This document shows positions 54,156-61,242 of a stretch of DNA of 64,000 nt, piece by piece. The stretch comes from Nocardia miyunensis NBRC 108239. Lineage in GTDB: Bacteria; Actinomycetota; Actinomycetes; Mycobacteriales; Mycobacteriaceae. The translations under genes were made by a program, and so were the position numbers. The stretch is from positions 18,465-82,464 of the forward strand of contig NZ_BDBQ01000083.1 in NCBI RefSeq assembly GCF_001613065.1, given 5' to 3'. Position 1 is the stretch's first letter. Every line of letters begins with the position of its first letter. The notes beneath the pieces were generated by a model. It saw only the letters and a program-made list of their open reading frames with translations. It did not search any database and had not been told where the DNA came from.

Positions 54156-54776
54156 ATGCAAGGTGTTTCGACGTCCGGTGTTGCACGGAACGAGTTCGGC
54201 CCCCGTCACGACGGCATGCGCGCGGACCTCGAGGTCGGTGAGCCGGTTGCCCGATCCGGTTGCCGCCTCGTTGTTCTCGGCGATCAGCTGGTGAACGGCA
54301 GGAGGGTCACGTCCACCAGAACGCTGGAGTTCGTGCTGGCACTCGTATTCAACGGAGGGGAATGCCGGGCCTCGTCGCTGGTCGGAAATTTCTGTTCCGG
54401 CCAGGCGTCCAAATCCGCGATCCCCACACTCGCGTATCGCGCCAGGCAGCTGGGCATCGATACCGAGTTCATTTCCTTCCGAACGAGCTACCACCTCGTC
54501 ACGGAGGTGACCGTCGACGCCGTCGAACTTCTCGAAGCACTACATATCGGTGATGTGCACACAGCGCTGCGGTTGTACGGCGGACCACTGCTCGTGAACA
54601 GCCACACCCGGGCGATTATCGAAACCCGTGCCAGAATCGATCGGGAACTCACCGAAGCGGCGATTGCGTCGGGAGACGATGCGCTCGTTCGACAGGTTGC
54701 GTGGAAGGCGGGCAACTCCGAGCGGGGGCTGGTGCACGGCCTCTCCGAACGCGTGCTGCCGAGAACAAGGAGTTGA
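54156..54776 (+). CDS. Small BTAD/winged-helix-like regulator
   Basis: 206 residues from ATG 54156 (ATG 54216 also possible). RTLEFVLALVFNGGECRASS then KSAIPTLAYRARQLGI reads like the winged helix that precedes a bacterial transcriptional activator domain, and ELLEALHIGDVHTALRLYGG followed by PLLVNSHTRAI is typical of a BTAD start. Other actinobacterial proteins carry this C-terminal unit behind GAF domains; here it stands nearly alone. It is first in the locus and overlaps the following MFS start, so it likely regulates the cluster. Assignment moderate. Confidence 0.6.
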   Translation: MQGVSTSGVARNEFGPRHDGMRADLEVGEPVARSGCRLVVLGDQLVNGRRVTSTRTLEFVLALVFNGGECRASSLVGNFCSGQASKSAIPTLAYRARQLGIDTEFISFRTSYHLVTEVTVDAVELLEALHIGDVHTALRLYGGPLLVNSHTRAIIETRARIDRELTEAAIASGDDALVRQVAWKAGNSERGLVHGLSERVLPRTRS

Positions 54777-56110
54777 TCTTCCTGAGTTCGTCATCTGCCG
54801 GTCTGTCCGAGTTGGGAACGGCATCCAAACAATCGCTTGTACCGGCTTCCGGCCTGATTGTATTCAGTTACGCAACGGGCGGAATGTCGGCCGACATATT
54901 TCAGCTGTACGTCACACAGACGCTCGGATACAGCTCCAGCCTGATCACCATCGTCGCGCTGGCGATGATCGCCAGTATTCCACTGCAGTTCCTCGCCCCG
55001 CGGATCATCGACAGGATCGGGCATCGGTGGATGATGATCGTCGGCGCCGCGCTGTTCCTGCCCGCATTGCTGCTGATGTTCGTCGCCGGTCAGGTGGTAC
55101 CTATATCCCGGACCGGCGGCGCGGTCTGTGTGGTTACCGGTGCGACGCTGGCCGAAATTGCGATATCGATTTCCTTCGGGGCGGCGTGGGGCGCCTGGGC
55201 TGCGGAGTTCACCGAGACCAGGACTCGACCTTTGTACATTTCGATATCCGGGTTCGCCTCACAGGGCACCGCGATGATCGCGTTCATTGTGCAGACCACC
55301 ATGTTCGGCGGCAAGGTCACCGAGACCTTCTATCGAATTGTCCTGATCTACTGTGTGCTGTACACCATCGCGTCGACACTGGTTTTTCGCCGACTGCCCG
55401 ATCCCTGCGTCGGGCCGCGGACCAGGGAATCGGGTCCCCGAGTCGGCTGGCGCGACATCGCGGCCGAACGCGACTATCGGGTCATCCTGCTGGCTCAGGC
55501 TGTGCAGTTCCAGATCGGAGTACCGCTGTTGGCGGTATACGCGACGACCGTCCTGCGGGTGCCCAGCACCGTAGTCGGCGTGGTGCTGACCTTGCGTGTC
55601 GGCGCTTCGCTGTTGTGCCTGCCGATAGCAGGTCGGCTCATATCGGTGGTCGGGGCGAACCGTGCTCTGGTCGTGGTCGGCAGTGGACTGTGTGCTGAAA
55701 TGATCCTCTGGACATTTCTCCCAAGGATCGGTACCACAATTCCGGCAATAGTGCTCTTCTCGTTGCTCGTCGTCGTCTTCCAGATATCCAAGTCTGCATT
55801 CGCCATAGCAACGAAAACCATCGAGTTGGATACCTTGCTCCCGGAGCATCGGGTCAGGACTTTCACATTGGTCGACATCGTCTCGTCGAGCGCAATGCAG
55901 ATCAATATCGCACTCGGCGGATTGCTCGTGGCGGCCGCGAACTCCTTTGTCTGGGTGGACAGCTCGTTCATTCGACTCGATGCGGTGAAGATCACGACTG
56001 CCATCGGTGCCGGGGTCGTGATCTATATAGTCGTCGAATACCGCCGCATGGCACGAGCGGACGGTACCGGTGTCGAGCGTGAGATGGAGAGCGTCGAGAC
56101 CAATGATTGA
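54773..56110 (+). CDS. MFS transporter
   Basis: 445 residues from TTG 54773, overlapping the regulator stop (TTGA) and preceded by AAGGAG that is very close; TTG 54812 is another possibility. Twelve hydrophobic segments; SSLITIVALAMIASIPLQFLAP for helix 2 and the loop RIIDRIGHRWMMIVG is an MFS motif A equivalent. The C-terminus is hydrophilic (MARADGTGVEREMESVETND). Probably exports the peptide product or its precursor. Confidence 0.82.
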   Translation: MIFLSSSSAGLSELGTASKQSLVPASGLIVFSYATGGMSADIFQLYVTQTLGYSSSLITIVALAMIASIPLQFLAPRIIDRIGHRWMMIVGAALFLPALLLMFVAGQVVPISRTGGAVCVVTGATLAEIAISISFGAAWGAWAAEFTETRTRPLYISISGFASQGTAMIAFIVQTTMFGGKVTETFYRIVLIYCVLYTIASTLVFRRLPDPCVGPRTRESGPRVGWRDIAAERDYRVILLAQAVQFQIGVPLLAVYATTVLRVPSTVVGVVLTLRVGASLLCLPIAGRLISVVGANRALVVVGSGLCAEMILWTFLPRIGTTIPAIVLFSLLVVVFQISKSAFAIATKTIELDTLLPEHRVRTFTLVDIVSSSAMQINIALGGLLVAAANSFVWVDSSFIRLDAVKITTAIGAGVVIYIVVEYRRMARADGTGVEREMESVETND

Positions 56111-56134
56111 TACCGGATCAGGGAGGGGTGAAGA

Positions 56135-56635
56135 GTGCGGCGTTTTCGTTACGGATTTCCCGGCCCCCGCACGTCTCGTAACGAGTGGGTGGAGTTCGGA
56201 ACCGGATTATTTCTGCTGCTGACGGTTGCGAAGGCGATATACCCGCAGTCCAGAATCCCGGCACGGCACTACGACATGTTCGCATATGAGGTCGGCAGGT
56301 CTCGGCCGCGAACCGTGATGGTGTTCCACGGAATCGGTGACGAGCCGGTCGTCATTTCTCCCGCCAATCTGTTGCCTTTCGAAGCTGCCCGTTCGACATC
56401 CATCGTCCGGACGGCCGCGGCCATGGGAGAGGTCGCCGTGCGGGAGCTCACCCTGGCCGCGATACGGGCGCAGCAACGGGGATGGCGAGGGTTCGACCAG
56501 ATCTGGGGTCCGACGGACATTCCGTTGCGGATGGCGAACGAAGTATGTGTTCACATTGTCGACCAGGCCGACTTCGATACGGTGGCGGCAATCCGGCACG
56601 AGCGGTGCACAGTGACTCTGGCGCGGAGTCGCTGA
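56135..56635 (+). CDS. Small membrane-anchored protein, SdpA-like position
   Basis: 166 residues from GTG 56135 with GGGAGGGG upstream. One N-terminal membrane segment (EFGTGLFLLLTVAKAIYP) and an extracytoplasmic domain beginning HYDMFAYEVGRSRPRTVMVF. No family is certain. Its stop overlaps the start of the HTTM gene (TGATG). A small anchored protein directly before an HTTM protein and near a peptide gene resembles the SdpA-SdpB-SdpC order of Bacillus, but sequence similarity to SdpA is not obvious; the comparison rests on size, topology and order. Confidence 0.6.
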   Translation: MRRFRYGFPGPRTSRNEWVEFGTGLFLLLTVAKAIYPQSRIPARHYDMFAYEVGRSRPRTVMVFHGIGDEPVVISPANLLPFEAARSTSIVRTAAAMGEVAVRELTLAAIRAQQRGWRGFDQIWGPTDIPLRMANEVCVHIVDQADFDTVAAIRHERCTVTLARSR

Positions 56636-57396
56636 TGCGGGTCGGGCCGAGCTTCGATCGCGAACGCTACGAGAAGGCGGCGAATCTGGCGGCCGCAGCA
56701 GCCTTGTTCACGCGCGCGTCGAGCCTGCCAGCGCCCTGGGTGTTCGACGAACCCGCCCTCCGTCGCCCGATGACCGCCGGTACCCGCGATGCGACCGCCT
56801 ATCGGCTGTTCAAGAGGTTGGGTGTGGCCTCTGCGGCGTGGGATTGCGTGCGCACTCGCCGCGTCAGCGCACGGTCGATCGTGCTGACTCTCGTCGCGGA
56901 GTGGCTCACCGCGAGCCGTCTCGAGGGCTTCGCCCCCTACACCGAGCACTTGTATCTGTTCGCACTCTGCCTGCGCGCCTCGAAAACGGCCGGGCCCGGT
57001 GAGCGCGCCGATGGTGTGGGTCGGGTCCCCGTACTCGCCTATCTGGCGCCGACGATCTATCTCGCATCCGCGATAGCGAAACTGCGACACGGCGGGCAAT
57101 CCTGGCTCCGGACCGGCGACGTGATCGACAACGCGCTGTCGCTGTATCGGTGGAACCGCGTATCGGAGTGGGCAGCACTGGTCGATCCGGTAGTGCTCGC
57201 ACGGCTGGTTCTGGCCTTCGAACTGGTGGCGTTACCGATCAGCGTGTCGGGGCCGACCGGGCTCCGAGTGGTGTCCGTCTCGGGACTGCTTCTCCATGTC
57301 GCGAATTATGCGACGTTGCGAGTCTCCTTCTGGCACTTGGCCTTCACGCATCTACCCACACTGTATGCGATACGTCGCACGGTCAGGGGGAAGTAG
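56635..57396 (+). CDS. HTTM-domain (VKGC-like) membrane protein
   Basis: 253 residues with about five to six membrane segments. ARSIVLTLVAEWLTASRLEG, then PYTEHLYLFALCLRA, VLAYLAPTIYLASAIAKLRHGGQSWLR-GDVI and LLLHVANYATLRVSFWHLAFTHL follow the horizontally transferred transmembrane (HTTM) family, whose known members include vitamin K-dependent gamma-carboxylase and SdpB. The Y-x-x-S-x-x-A-K-L segment is the best preserved piece. In this locus it could modify or mature a membrane-passing peptide. It is coupled to the preceding 166-residue protein. Confidence 0.7.
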   Translation: MRVGPSFDRERYEKAANLAAAAALFTRASSLPAPWVFDEPALRRPMTAGTRDATAYRLFKRLGVASAAWDCVRTRRVSARSIVLTLVAEWLTASRLEGFAPYTEHLYLFALCLRASKTAGPGERADGVGRVPVLAYLAPTIYLASAIAKLRHGGQSWLRTGDVIDNALSLYRWNRVSEWAALVDPVVLARLVLAFELVALPISVSGPTGLRVVSVSGLLLHVANYATLRVSFWHLAFTHLPTLYAIRRTVRGK

Positions 57397-57593
57397 TGCG
57401 CGAGGGCACGGCCGAGCCTTGCCGAACGCCGCTGTGGTCGAAGGTTCGAGTGCGGTTCGAAATGAGCGATCACACGCCGATCACACGCCGATCGCAGCTA
57501 CCGTGTCGTGTCGAATTATGTTGTGGGACAATATAATTCGGTGCTATGTTTGATTCGTAGGCAAGTTCATCGAATTACGAAGGGAGGGAAATC
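57397..57593 (+). promoter_or_regulatory. Leader/promoter of the peptide gene
   Basis: 197 bp. A perfect TATAAT lies at 57532-57537 with only a weak -35 (TGTCGA, 17 bases before). CGATCACACGC is repeated in tandem near 57470-57490. A purine-rich GAAGGGAGGGAA, the strongest Shine-Dalgarno in the region, precedes ATG 57594. The stretch is AT-rich from 57520 on. It allows separate and high expression of the peptide. Confidence 0.6.
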
Positions 57594-57743
57594 ATGAAGC
57601 TTTCCAAGTCCGACGTCGCCAGTGAGGATGCGGCCGTCGTCCAGATCGTGGAAGTCGCGAACACGAAGATGGCCGAGGCCGTCACCCGTCGCCCGTCGAC
57701 GCGTGTCATGCGCTGTGACTGCATCGGAATCGGTCCCGTGTAG
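57594..57743 (+). CDS. 49-residue peptide with C-terminal Cys-Asp-Cys, candidate RiPP precursor
   Basis: The peptide has a charged, helical N-terminal part (MKLSKSDVASEDAAVVQIVE then VANTKMAEAVTRR) and ends RVMRCDCIGIGPV. The only two Cys are at residues 41 and 43, next to small and hydrophobic residues. That is the leader/core layout of ribosomally made, modified peptides; the core would be about the last 10-16 residues. It has the best ribosome binding site of the locus, its own TATAAT, and a hairpin right after its stop. Neighbours include a zinc peptidase, a redox enzyme and transporters. Known precursor families (lanthipeptide, lasso, thiopeptide, methanobactin, daptide) do not fit. Precursor role is inferred. 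Confidence 0.7.
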   Translation: MKLSKSDVASEDAAVVQIVEVANTKMAEAVTRRPSTRVMRCDCIGIGPV

Positions 57744-57748
57744 TCGAT

Positions 57749-57785
57749 CAATGCCGGGGGCGCCGTCTCGGCGTCTCCGGCATTG
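57749..57785 (+). terminator. 17-bp hairpin directly after the peptide gene
   Basis: CAATGCCGG (57749-57757) pairs exactly with CCGGCATTG (57777-57785), and the inner GGGCGCCG/CGGCGTCT extends the stem (with G-T pairs) to a TCT loop. No U-run follows. It starts 5 bases after the stop and precedes the next gene by 26 bp, so it probably attenuates transcription to keep the peptide more abundant than the enzymes. Confidence 0.8.
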
Positions 57786-57811
57786 AATGTGAATCAGATG
57801 AGGAATCAGCG

Positions 57812-58282
57812 ATGATCAACTCGGCAGTTCCCAGGCGTCTGGCACCGAAGCACGAACTACACGAAGCGCGAATCGAGGGGCTCCGCGAGGTCAGAGCTTA
57901 CATCGACGCAATCGACTTGTCCGGCATCAAAGCAGGTCTGACTCAGCCGTCGCATGAGGGAGGGCGTGGCTGGTCGCATGGGATGGCGGATTATTTCGAG
58001 CCCATGTATCGGACGTGGCTGTTTCTTCGCCGCAAGTACGAAGACGAGCTCATGCCACCCCATATGGATATGGACGAGTTCTGGCACGGTCATATTCTCG
58101 ACACCCGGCGATACATCGAGGACTGTAATCACATATTCGGTCACTATTTCCATCACTTCCCGTACTTCGGTATCAGGGGCGAGGGAGATCGGCAGAATCT
58201 GCTGGGTGCCTGGGAAAATACGCAGCGCCGCTTTTACGAGGAAACTGGCGACTATGTATACGATTACGATGGTAACGTATAA
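57812..58282 (+). CDS. GRDP-like (PF07173-type) His-rich protein
   Basis: 156 residues, ATG 57812 with GAGGA eight bases before. The core MDMDEFWHGHILDTRRYIED followed by CNHIFGHYFHHFPYFG is the glycine-rich-domain-containing-protein-like signature (fWH-x-H-x-L-x-T-x-x-Y-x-x-D-C). The many His (HGH, HYFHH) could bind metal. Plant GRDPs have this domain; the bacterial ones have no established function. It is the first gene after the peptide hairpin and abuts the M3-like peptidase gene without a gap. A metal-dependent step on the peptide is a possibility only. Confidence 0.65.
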   Translation: MINSAVPRRLAPKHELHEARIEGLREVRAYIDAIDLSGIKAGLTQPSHEGGRGWSHGMADYFEPMYRTWLFLRRKYEDELMPPHMDMDEFWHGHILDTRRYIEDCNHIFGHYFHHFPYFGIRGEGDRQNLLGAWENTQRRFYEETGDYVYDYDGNV

Positions 58283-59698
58283 ATGGCCGACATTCCGTAC
58301 GGAATATCCGGCCGTGCGATCGGCGCACGGCTGAAGAGGCACCGCGACTTCCTGGCCTGGAGTGATGCGGTGGCGGCAGGAGTGCCAGCACGACTGAAGC
58401 CCGATGGAATCGGTGTGACCGAACCTGAATTCGATCCGCACGAGATAATCCGGAACTATTCGGGATTCGGAAGCGAGCGGGTGCACAGATACGCCCGCGA
58501 AGTCGCCGTATCGAGGGCACTCACCCAGCACGCGGCGACCGCGGATGCCTGGATGCAGACGAAGGACCATGTTCTGGGTATCTCACCCGGCGAGGCTCGT
58601 ACCTCGGCGATCAAGGCCGGGGACTGTGTGCGTGGAACCGAATACGACGACCGCCTGTTCGATTGCTTCTCGAACCGCGGTGGCGAGGCTGGCCTGCTCG
58701 GTTACACGCGAGAGTGGGTTCGGCTCATGGATGCCGGACGAGCACGGTGGTCTGGGCAATCCCGCGATCGGGCCGCCGCCCGCCGCTTCCTCGGCGCCTA
58801 TCTGGAGCAGACGCGAACGAAATACCTCACGGCACTGGCGGCATGGCGGTGCGAGCGACGCGTCGAAAGGCTCGGTGATCTGCTCGACTGTGTGCGTTTC
58901 GGCGGGGCCGGGCGAATCGATGCCGGGGATGTCGCGCGAGCGACCGATCTGCCGATCTGTGGCGTGCCGGTCGGCCGAGTACTGTCCGCGATCGGAGCGG
59001 TCATCGTCTTCCGGCCGGGATTCGGATCCAGTTCCATTGTGCTCGATCTGCCCGGACCGGTAATCATCTTACTGGGCTCACAATCCCGGTCGACCCTTTT
59101 CCGAGACCTTTTTCACGAGACCGGGCACGCGCTGCAAACATTCGTCCTCGGTGAACGGAAAAACCCGTCCGTGGCCGACTATTTTCCCGACTCGGTGATC
59201 GCGGAGTCCTGGTCGCACCTGCTGGAAGTGATTCCGGACCGGGCAGCGGCCTGCGGGGAGGCAGGTTTCGATATCGATGGCGGCCGGGATCTGCGTTCAC
59301 TCGTCGAGACCAGGACCTACGCGACTCGCGCGCTCTACGCATTGAGTGTCGACGCGGCAAACGATTCGGCGACGGTACTGAGCGACAGCTGTGCGGCGGT
59401 ATTCCGAGAACACCTCGATGTGCGGCCGCCACCGATCGATTTCGCTCTCGACATACAGCACGGTGAACGGAACTACGAGCGGGTCCGCGCCCTCCTGGAC
59501 GCTGTCGAACTCGAGGTGCGATGTGAACGCGCGCTCGGAGCGGATTGGTGGCGCGCGGAGGGCGCACTGTCGTGGATTCGGGCGGCGATGCTGGCAGACC
59601 TGACAGCGGGCCCGCGGCCCGAGGTCAGCGATATCGACGACGACGCCACCTCGATCGAGGCTTTCGCCCGGAAAGGATGTCACGCGCGGTGTCGGTAA
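58283..59698 (+). CDS. M3-like zinc metallopeptidase
   Basis: 471 residues, starting right after the previous stop. LFRDLFHETGHALQTFVLGE has HExxH (HETGH), and the third ligand Glu comes 25 or more residues later in DSVIAESWSHLLEV, the gluzincin arrangement of family M3 (oligopeptidase F/PepF type). The length is short for M3 (usually 550-680) and the N-terminal part differs, which suggests a specialised enzyme. A peptidase that removes the leader of the nearby peptide, or destroys it for immunity, would fit. Confidence 0.75.
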   Translation: MADIPYGISGRAIGARLKRHRDFLAWSDAVAAGVPARLKPDGIGVTEPEFDPHEIIRNYSGFGSERVHRYAREVAVSRALTQHAATADAWMQTKDHVLGISPGEARTSAIKAGDCVRGTEYDDRLFDCFSNRGGEAGLLGYTREWVRLMDAGRARWSGQSRDRAAARRFLGAYLEQTRTKYLTALAAWRCERRVERLGDLLDCVRFGGAGRIDAGDVARATDLPICGVPVGRVLSAIGAVIVFRPGFGSSSIVLDLPGPVIILLGSQSRSTLFRDLFHETGHALQTFVLGERKNPSVADYFPDSVIAESWSHLLEVIPDRAAACGEAGFDIDGGRDLRSLVETRTYATRALYALSVDAANDSATVLSDSCAAVFREHLDVRPPPIDFALDIQHGERNYERVRALLDAVELEVRCERALGADWWRAEGALSWIRAAMLADLTAGPRPEVSDIDDDATSIEAFARKGCHARCR

Positions 59699-61092
59699 GG
59701 ATCATGCTCATCGGCGCCGGTGAGCATTCGGAGAGATTTTATCTACCAGCCCTACGCAGGATGGCGGACGAGGGAACGGCCGACCTGATCGCCGTTGTGG
59801 ACCTCGAGACTGCGGTGGAAGCCGTTACCAAGCGCACGGCACGCCATGGGTGGAGCGGCGACCTGCGCCACTTCTTCCTTCGCGGTCGCGGACCGTTCCC
59901 CGGTGACGAAGGCACACGGCTGCTGAGTTCACTCGCCCGTGAACTCGCCATCGATGCGGTGATCATCTCCACCGAACCCGAGGCGCACGCCGAATATCTG
60001 ATGTGGGCTCTCGCCGAGGGATTGTCGGTCCTGGTGGACAAGCCGGTCATGGTCAGGCCGGGGGTCTCGACCTCGATTCCGGCGGTCGACGCGCTGGCGC
60101 GAGATGTTCGGCGGCTCGACACGGCACTGACCGAGTACCAGCGGGACCACCCGCATGCGGTAGCGGCCGTGATGGCACACCGGCGGGCCAATGCCCTCTT
60201 CTCGAAGGTTCGTTCCCTGGTCAGGGATGCGTTCCTCGAAACCGGTTGCGATATTACGTCTATCGTGGCCGAGCACTCGGATGGGGAATGGCGGTTGCCG
60301 GACGAGATGGCAAGCCAGACATACCATCCGATGTTTCGCGGCTACGGCGTTCTCGCTCAATCCGGGTACCACGTCCTCGATGTCATCTGCTGGTGGCTGT
60401 CCGTCAACGGCTGGGATCCGGAGTTCCGGTCGGAGGCCACCGCGATCCGGCCACCGGACTTCGCCGCCCAAGTGCCTCCGGATGTTCTGGTACGGCTGTT
60501 CGGCACCGATATCGAAGAGCGGCTGGTTTCGGTTCCGACCATCCCCGCCGAATCTTGGGGGGAATACGACCTGCATGCCTTTCTTCGGCGCGAAGAGGCA
60601 GGTTCGATCAAGGCAACCGTCGGGCTGCACTTGTTGCACTCCAGCTTTTCGAGTCGTGGTTGGCCGGATACCGCGGGTCGCAACCTGTACTGGGGAAACG
60701 GGCGCAACGGCCAGGAGACCTTTCTTCTGCAGCAGGGACCGTTCCAAGCATTGAAGGTGCTGTCATGGCAGGGCGGCAGCCTCTTCGATGATGTGGGCGC
60801 GTACGAGCCGGGCGGACCACGTCATTGCGAATTGCACATCTTTCGCAACACCCACTTCCTCCCGGGAGATCCCTACGAGAAGGTGACTCTCCAGGAACTG
60901 GAGAGCTGCAGTAGCTCCGAGGGCTCCTTGGGGCCGGGAAAGACGCGGGTATTCGAGGAATTCATCGATGCGGTATCCGGTCGCGACGGCACCGTAACGT
61001 GCTCGAATTTGCGTGAGCATATCCCGACCATGGAAGCCTTCGTGGCGATCTACCGAAGCCTGGCCGAGCGGGTGGTGCGGGAAACCGCATGA
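59677..61092 (+). CDS. Gfo/Idh/MocA family oxidoreductase
   Basis: 471 residues from ATG 59677, overlapping the peptidase gene by 22 bp; GTG 59689 is another option. The N-terminal Rossmann fold has VRIMLIGAGEHSERFYLPAL (G-x-G-x-x-x-x, nucleotide binding), AVIISTEPEAHAEYLMWALA, and LVDKPV with the conserved Lys of the E-K-P motif (here D-K-P). The C-terminal domain has SGYHVLDVICWWL (H of the catalytic GGxxxDHxxD region, here GYHVLD). It probably uses NAD(P). It might oxidise or reduce a peptide residue or small precursor. Confidence 0.8.
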   Translation: MSRAVSVRIMLIGAGEHSERFYLPALRRMADEGTADLIAVVDLETAVEAVTKRTARHGWSGDLRHFFLRGRGPFPGDEGTRLLSSLARELAIDAVIISTEPEAHAEYLMWALAEGLSVLVDKPVMVRPGVSTSIPAVDALARDVRRLDTALTEYQRDHPHAVAAVMAHRRANALFSKVRSLVRDAFLETGCDITSIVAEHSDGEWRLPDEMASQTYHPMFRGYGVLAQSGYHVLDVICWWLSVNGWDPEFRSEATAIRPPDFAAQVPPDVLVRLFGTDIEERLVSVPTIPAESWGEYDLHAFLRREEAGSIKATVGLHLLHSSFSSRGWPDTAGRNLYWGNGRNGQETFLLQQGPFQALKVLSWQGGSLFDDVGAYEPGGPRHCELHIFRNTHFLPGDPYEKVTLQELESCSSSEGSLGPGKTRVFEEFIDAVSGRDGTVTCSNLREHIPTMEAFVAIYRSLAERVVRETA

Positions 61093-61242
61093 ATCTCCGC
61101 CGAATGCGAACGCGCCGTGTGTAATACGTCGTGTAGGTCGATGCGGGATGTCCGGGGCGTGAGCCAGGGGCATCGACTCTCGGTTCGGGGGGTGCGTAAG
61201 CTTGCGAATGGTCGTGTGCCTTGGGTGGGGTCGCGGGAGAGG

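Noticed and set aside
57594..57743. Methanobactin, bufferin, lanthipeptide, lasso or daptide precursor
   Set aside because: The partner enzymes of those classes (MNIO/MbnC, LanB/LanM/LanC, lasso cyclase, daptide oxidase and aminotransferase) are not in the window, and the core motif does not match.
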